Shown here piece after piece: positions 6,063 through 10,007 of a stretch of 10,007 nt of DNA (positions are counted from its first letter, which is position 1; every line of letters begins with the position of its first letter). Below the pieces are notes generated by a model. That model did no database searches and was not told the origin of the DNA. It saw nothing but the letters and a program-made list of their open reading frames with translations. The stretch spans positions 1 to 10,007 of the forward strand of contig JBBIRO010000064.1 of assembly GCA_037441775.1 (NCBI GenBank). The letters run 5' to 3'. The stretch is from CAMTWB01 sp037441775 (GTDB lineage: Bacteria > Desulfobacterota > Syntrophia > Syntrophales > CAMTWB01). The position numbers were made by a program, and so were the translations under genes.

Positions 6063-7439
6063 TTGAGACAGGTAGATACGATCATTTCCGGTGGCCGAAT
6101 TCTGCTCATGGATCAAACGGATACCATTATTCCCGAAGGCTCCCTGGCCATCGAAGGAGACACGATAATTGCCGTGGGGACAAGGCAGGACATCGCGGAG
6201 AGTTTCACCGCCCATAAGATTATCCCCGCCCAGGGCAGTCTGGTCATGCCTGGGTTGATCAACGCCCATACCCACGCCGCCATGACCTGTTTCCGCGGCA
6301 TCGCTGATGACCTGCCGCTGATGGAATGGCTTCACGATTACATCTTCCCGGCCGAGGCCAAAAATGTCAATCCGGAACTGGTGTACTGGGGCAGCCTATT
6401 GGCCTGCGCGGAGATGATCCGCTCCGGCACAACCACCTTTTCCGATATGTATCTTTTTGAAGATCAGGTGGCCCAGGCGGCCAAAAAGGCCGGCGTGCGC
6501 TGTCAGATTGGCGAAGGTCTCTTCGATTTTCCCTCCCCCAATGCGAAGACGCCGCTTCAAGGACTGGCCTACACAGAGATGCTATTTGAAAAATGGTGTT
6601 CCGACCCCTTGGTAAGCGTCTTTGTCACACCCCATTCCCTTTACACCTGCTCCCCTTCCATCTTGCGATCCGCCGCCCTGCTGGCTCAAAAATATCGGGC
6701 TCCCATCGGCATTCACCTGCTGGAAAATGATGCTGAGAGGGAGCTAATCCAAAAGAAATACGCTAAGTCAGCCATCAGGCTGCTTCGGGAGACGGGTCTT
6801 CTAGAGTGCGACTTGATCGCCTATCATTGCGTCGCCCTGACCGATGAAGATATTAACACGCTGGCTCAGGCCCACTGCCGGATAGTTCATAACGCGGAGA
6901 GCAATATGAAGCTCGCCTCCGGAATGGCGCCCGTATCCAAGATGCTCCAGGCGGGGATTGTACTGGGACTGGGCACCGACGGCTGCGCGAGCAACAACAA
7001 TCTGGACATGTTTGCGGAAATGGATAGTGCCGCCAAACTGGAAAAGGTCGTCCGGCTGGATCCCACCGTCATGCCGGCAAGAACGGTTGTGAGGATGGCC
7101 ACCTGTAACGGCGCCCGGGTTTTGGGTTACGAAGATATCGGCCAGTTGACCCCCGGCATGAAGGCCGACATTATCATCATCGGCTTGAGCAAGCCTCATT
7201 TGACTCCTCTTTACAATGAATACTCACATCTGGTGTATACGGTAGGCGGGGCCGATGTGGATACGGTTATAATCAATGGCCGGGTGATCATGAAAGACAG
7301 GCAGCTTACTACCATTGATGAAACGGAAGTCATAAATAGGGTCAAGCATCTGGCCCAGGGGATAAAAAACAGCCTGGCCCGCGAGAGCGGTCTAAACCAC
7401 CCCACGGTCGTCCGGCAGAGCTGTAGCGCAAAAATTTAA
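6063..7439 (+). CDS. mtaD: Amidohydrolase, probable 5'-methylthioadenosine/S-adenosylhomocysteine deaminase
   Basis: A 458-residue cytoplasmic metal-dependent deaminase. Start TTG at 6063 follows a strong GGAGG by 8 nt. Metal ligands expected of the family are seen: HTH (H69, H71), H218 in GIHLLE with E221 next to it, and D306 in GTDG. The substrate-site histidine motifs TPHSLYTCSP (about 189-198) and HNAESNMKLASG (276-287) match the MtaD/SAH deaminase subgroup of the TrzN/AtzB/guanine-deaminase superfamily. This enzyme removes the 6-amino group of MTA or SAH to give inosine forms, part of S-adenosylmethionine by-product salvage. Departures from the usual family wording are small (HNAESNM for HNPESNL). 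Another adenosine- or guanine-like substrate remains possible because subgroup specificity cannot be read from sequence alone. A flavoprotein gene follows by 12 bp. Confidence 0.88.
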   Translation: MRQVDTIISGGRILLMDQTDTIIPEGSLAIEGDTIIAVGTRQDIAESFTAHKIIPAQGSLVMPGLINAHTHAAMTCFRGIADDLPLMEWLHDYIFPAEAKNVNPELVYWGSLLACAEMIRSGTTTFSDMYLFEDQVAQAAKKAGVRCQIGEGLFDFPSPNAKTPLQGLAYTEMLFEKWCSDPLVSVFVTPHSLYTCSPSILRSAALLAQKYRAPIGIHLLENDAERELIQKKYAKSAIRLLRETGLLECDLIAYHCVALTDEDINTLAQAHCRIVHNAESNMKLASGMAPVSKMLQAGIVLGLGTDGCASNNNLDMFAEMDSAAKLEKVVRLDPTVMPARTVVRMATCNGARVLGYEDIGQLTPGMKADIIIIGLSKPHLTPLYNEYSHLVYTVGGADVDTVIINGRVIMKDRQLTTIDETEVINRVKHLAQGIKNSLARESGLNHPTVVRQSCSAKI

Positions 7440-7440
7440 A

Positions 7441-7446
7441 AGGGGG
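7441..7446 (+). promoter_or_regulatory. Shine-Dalgarno site of the flavoprotein gene
   Basis: AGGGGG starts 1 bp after the deaminase stop and lies 5 nt before ATG at 7452. This supports translation from a shared mRNA. Confidence 0.5.
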
Positions 7447-7451
7447 ATACA

Positions 7452-8063
7452 ATGACAATTCTTGGTCTGAACGGTTCACCCCGCAAGGGAGGGAATACCG
7501 AATTATTGCTTGATGCATTTTTTTCCGGCGTGACATCAACCAAAAATGAGGCTGAAATCCTGAATCTGAGCAGCTTGCGCATCATTGGATGCCGGGAGTG
7601 TCTGGATTGTTTTCAAAATGGTATCTGCCCAATCAACGACGACATGACGCCCCTCTATGAAAAAATCATCTCCGCTCGGGCTGTGGTCTTGGCCTCGCCG
7701 ATTTTTTTTTATGGCATTACCGCCTGGGCCAAGGCCCCGGTTGATCGCTGCCAGGCCTTGTGGGCCAGAAAATATGTTTTGAAAACATCGCTTACCGCAC
7801 CGGGAACAGCAAAGAAAAAAGGCTTTTTTATCTCGGTTGGGGGCACGAAAGGAGCCAAAATGTTCGATGGCGCGATTCTCACGGCCCGATATTTTTTTGA
7901 TGCCATCGACGCCGGTTATGACGGGGAACTGCTTTTCCGGAAAATTGACGCCAAATTGGACATTCTAAATGAACCAGGCGCTTTGGAAGCGGCATTCCAG
8001 GAGGGGGTGAAACTGGCTCAATCAATACCTCTATCCCATCCTGAACGGGGAGGGGAAACGTGA
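7452..8063 (+). CDS. Isf-like iron-sulfur flavoprotein (flavodoxin-fold, FMN-binding)
   Basis: A 203-residue protein of the NADPH-dependent FMN reductase/flavodoxin-like family. The N-terminal GSPRKGGNT (residues 8-16) is the phosphate-binding loop for FMN. Cysteines C47, C50, C53 and C59 form the compact C-x2-C-x2-C-x5-C pattern of iron-sulfur flavoproteins such as methanogen Isf, which bind one [4Fe-4S] cluster. ASPIFFYGITAWAK (81-94) lines the flavin site. Such proteins pass electrons from ferredoxin to acceptors in anaerobes and may detoxify oxygen species. No membrane helix or signal peptide is seen. It sits 12 bp after the deaminase and before the DUF4139 gene, so an operon is likely, but the metabolic link to the deaminase is unknown. 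Family assignment is confident; partner and acceptor are not. Confidence 0.85.
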   Translation: MTILGLNGSPRKGGNTELLLDAFFSGVTSTKNEAEILNLSSLRIIGCRECLDCFQNGICPINDDMTPLYEKIISARAVVLASPIFFYGITAWAKAPVDRCQALWARKYVLKTSLTAPGTAKKKGFFISVGGTKGAKMFDGAILTARYFFDAIDAGYDGELLFRKIDAKLDILNEPGALEAAFQEGVKLAQSIPLSHPERGGET

Positions 8064-8117
8064 GTTTTTACGAAGACGTCAAGACTGGCCCAACAACTCC
8101 AAGAGCTTGAGGCATAA
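8060..8117 (+). pseudogene. Frameshifted micro-ORF overlapping the end of the flavoprotein gene
   Basis: GTG at 8060 overlaps the preceding TGA stop (GTGA) and sits behind GAGGGGAAAC, an excellent ribosome site. It reads MSFYEDVK and then TGPTTPRA to a TGA at 8108. One base out of register the same stretch reads RLAQQLQELEA with a TAA at 8115-8117, which looks more like a protein helix. It may be a decayed start of a gene, or a short translated leader that couples the upstream and downstream genes. I recognise no family. Confidence 0.3.
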
Positions 8118-8122
8118 ACTTT

Positions 8123-9667
8123 ATGATCCCGGCAAAGGGTATTAGGCAGGTTTTTCTGATTATTGCAGTTCTATTGATTTACCCGGACTATTGTCAATCG
8201 CACCCCCGGGAGGTTATCCTCTACCCGGAATTCGCGATGATAACGGAGGCCAAAAAAATCCGCATCGCCACAACCCGGGATCAAAGGACCGCCGTGTTTA
8301 TGCTGCCCGCGGGCGCCCTGCCCCAATCCACCAAAATATCACTTCCTCCTGATAGCCGGCTTCAGATCAATGATGTAACTTATCAGCCGCACCCAGGCGC
8401 CGACGATGAAAGGATCAGAGAACTGAAAAAACAGTTGGTGGTAGCCGAGGAGGAAAATATCCGTCTGCGCTCTAACCTGGCCTCAGTGGAAGGACAGATC
8501 CTCTTTTGGCAGACCCAGGCCAAGGGCAAGGCCAAAAACAACGCCGAAGCGCTCGTTCTTTCCCAAAGCATCGCCCGAAATCTCAAAAAATTACATCAGG
8601 AAAAAATGCAGTCCGATCGGGTGGTCGAGCTAAACCTCGCCCGGATAAAGGATATTAAAGGAGAGATAGCGCGCCGGGAGGCAAAGAGTGATACAAACTG
8701 GCAGGTTACAGTCCTTTTGACGGGGCCTTCGCTGACCGAAACATCCCTGAGCTGGACATACATCTCCCGGGGTTGTGGCTGGCGTCCCTTTTACCGCCTC
8801 AATGCCCTGCCAAACGACAAGCTAATTACAGTTTCCCTTGCAGCGGAGGTCTGGCAGGATACGGGCCAGGATTGGAACCAGGTAAACCTTACCCTGGCTT
8901 CGGGGGAACCGGCGGCGGAGCCTTCAGCCACCGGACCCACTCCCTGGACAATTAAAACCCTGCCGGAAACCAGGTCGGTCAAAGCCGGTATTATTGAGGA
9001 AAAACGAAGCAAACCAGCGGCCGCTCCATCTGAAGCTACGCTCACCCTTCAGAAATTGCCGGACAATCAGATCATTTCTCTGGGATCAAGAACTGTTCCC
9101 AGTAATTTGAAGCTTAAATTTCCGCTTACGGAGGAAAACTGGCCGGCGGAATTTATCCACCGTATTCGCTCCGGTCTTGCGGCTTACGCCACGCTTACGG
9201 GATTCACATCTTTTCCAGGCTGGCGATCGTACCCGGCCGGTAGCGCCGATTATTTCATGGCCGGTTCCTTTTGGCGAAGGGGCGCTTTCTCTTTCACCGG
9301 CCAATCGGCTGAAATTGAGTTCGGCCACGACCCGCAGGTTTTGATTTCAGTAAGACGCATCTTCGATAAACCGGAAATCCTGGGCGCGGGCGGCGAATCG
9401 GTCAAGGTGCATCGCTGGCACTGGATTACCAGCGTCCACAATCAACGGGACTTCGCCATCAAGCTGCGGCTGGAGGAAAACCTGCCCCAGTTTCCCGATA
9501 AAAGGATCCGTGGCGCCATAAATCACGATCCCCCACCGGATGAACAAACGCCAACGGAGGCGGCCTGGCTGCGAGACCTCCCAGCGCGGGAGAAGATCAC
9601 ATTTACGGGAGGGCTTGTCCTGAAAATGCCGCCCCAACTGGATGTATCGCCGGAAATCAAACCCTGA
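8123..9667 (+). CDS. Secreted coiled-coil DUF4139-domain protein (MuiA family)
   Basis: A 514-residue protein. The first 27 or so residues form a signal peptide (positively charged start, hydrophobic core VFLIIAVLLIY, small residues near CQS), so it should reach the periplasm or cell surface. After an N-terminal beta region (EVILYPEFAMITEAKKIRIA) comes a long charged coiled coil (about residues 94-190). A C-terminal domain starts near residue 208 with SLSWTYISRGCGWRPFYRL and EVWQDTGQDWNQVNLTLASG (242-261), the hallmark of DUF4139. The layout DUF4140-coiled coil-DUF4139 matches proteins annotated as mucoidy inhibitor MuiA. Their biochemical role is not established. ATG at 8123 has GAGG 10 nt upstream. 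It ends a plus-strand operon; the repeat array starts 8 bp after its stop. A proline/serine-rich low-complexity linker lies around 262-312. Confidence 0.85.
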   Translation: MIPAKGIRQVFLIIAVLLIYPDYCQSHPREVILYPEFAMITEAKKIRIATTRDQRTAVFMLPAGALPQSTKISLPPDSRLQINDVTYQPHPGADDERIRELKKQLVVAEEENIRLRSNLASVEGQILFWQTQAKGKAKNNAEALVLSQSIARNLKKLHQEKMQSDRVVELNLARIKDIKGEIARREAKSDTNWQVTVLLTGPSLTETSLSWTYISRGCGWRPFYRLNALPNDKLITVSLAAEVWQDTGQDWNQVNLTLASGEPAAEPSATGPTPWTIKTLPETRSVKAGIIEEKRSKPAAAPSEATLTLQKLPDNQIISLGSRTVPSNLKLKFPLTEENWPAEFIHRIRSGLAAYATLTGFTSFPGWRSYPAGSADYFMAGSFWRRGAFSFTGQSAEIEFGHDPQVLISVRRIFDKPEILGAGGESVKVHRWHWITSVHNQRDFAIKLRLEENLPQFPDKRIRGAINHDPPPDEQTPTEAAWLRDLPAREKITFTGGLVLKMPPQLDVSPEIKP

Positions 9668-9674
9668 TGCGGGA

Positions 9675-10007
9675 CGTAGGGGCGGACCTATGTGTCCGCC
9701 CGTTTGCGGTAGGGGCGGACCTATGTGTCCGCCCGTTTGCGGACCTATGTGTCCGCCCGTTTGCGGACCTATGTGTCCGCCCGTTTGCGGTAGGGGCGGA
9801 CCTATGTGTCCGCCCATTTGCGGACCTATGTGTCCGCCCGATTGCGGTAGGGGCGGACCTATGTGTCCGCCCGTTTCCGGTAGGGGCGGACCTATGTGTC
9901 CGCCCATTTGCGGACCTATGTGTCCGCCCGTTTGCGGACCGTGTCCGCCCGATTCCGGTAGGGGCGGACCTATGTGTCCGCCCATTTGCGGACCTATGTG
10001 TCCGCCC
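9675..10007 (+). repeat. Tandem array of hairpin-forming repeats, cut by the window end
   Basis: Twelve units are visible: six long (33 bp), four full-length short (24 bp), one short unit with a 3-bp deletion (21 bp) and one cut by the window end. Starts are 9675, 9708, 9741, 9765, 9789, 9822, 9846, 9879, 9912, 9936, 9957 and 9990. Long units begin with GGTAGGGGC (CGTAGGGGC in the first); short units lack those nine bases. All end with a 6-bp linker (GTTTGC, ATTTGC, GATTGC, GTTTCC or GATTCC). Every long unit holds a perfect 8-bp inverted repeat, GGGCGGAC and GTCCGCCC, around CTATGT; short units keep a 6-bp stem GCGGAC/GTCCGC. This resembles the GTAGGGGC-type palindromic repeats scattered in many environmental bacterial genomes, here amplified in tandem. 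The unit is too short and lacks separate spacers, so it is not CRISPR. Confidence 0.9.

Noticed and set aside
9347..9985. Minus-strand open frame with GGHIGPPLPQT repeats
   Set aside because: It consists of the repeat array read backwards and then runs antisense into the DUF4139 gene. It exists because unit lengths are multiples of three; no family, ribosome site or conserved tail supports it.
9675..10007. CRISPR array
   Set aside because: Units abut each other with 6-bp linkers and no unique spacers, and no cas gene is in the window.

Overview
This window looks like chromosomal DNA from a free-living Gram-negative bacterium, most plausibly a member of the Desulfobacterota (former Deltaproteobacteria), possibly Syntrophales-like. 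The pointers are an EF-G of the spirochaete/planctomycete/deltaproteobacterial type that resembles mitochondrial EF-G1, an Isf-type iron-sulfur flavoprotein, a secreted DUF4139 protein, and GTAGGGGC-type intergenic palindromes. The taxonomic call is inference from protein character; no rRNA or tRNA is present.

Layout. (1) 1-529: the 3' end of a branched-chain amino-acid permease gene (livH-like), then a 76-residue PspC-domain membrane protein. (2) 530-1047: a 0.5 kb non-coding stretch with a solitary diverged palindromic repeat and a candidate promoter. (3) 1048-2745: a two-gene phosphate uptake operon, a PiT (PHO4) permease followed by its DUF47/PhoU-like partner. The permease seems to lack a normal start codon. 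(4) 2758-2911: a frameshifted, truncated remnant of a HAD-type hydrolase gene. (5) 2935-5775, minus strand: fusA (EF-G) followed 72 bp downstream by a small RecA/KaiC-like P-loop ATPase. Upstream of fusA are a predicted promoter, a leader with an intrinsic-terminator hairpin, and direct and inverted repeats, so the gene may be attenuated or otherwise regulated. (6) 6063-9667, plus strand: an amidohydrolase of the MTA/SAH deaminase family, an Isf-like iron-sulfur flavoprotein, a frameshifted micro-ORF, and a secreted coiled-coil DUF4139 (MuiA-family) protein, probably one transcription unit. (7) 9675-10007: a tandem array of a short hairpin-forming repeat that runs off the window end.

How the parts work together. 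PiT and DUF47 form a classic phosphate transport pair. EF-G catalyses translocation; the adjacent ATPase has no recognised role. The deaminase points to salvage of S-adenosyl by-products, and its Isf-like neighbour could supply electron transfer. I see no defence system, CRISPR array, transposase or phage gene. The observations most worth following are the hairpin array and its diverged solo relative, the fusA leader, the EF-G lineage with its ATPase neighbour, and the non-canonical start of the phosphate permease.
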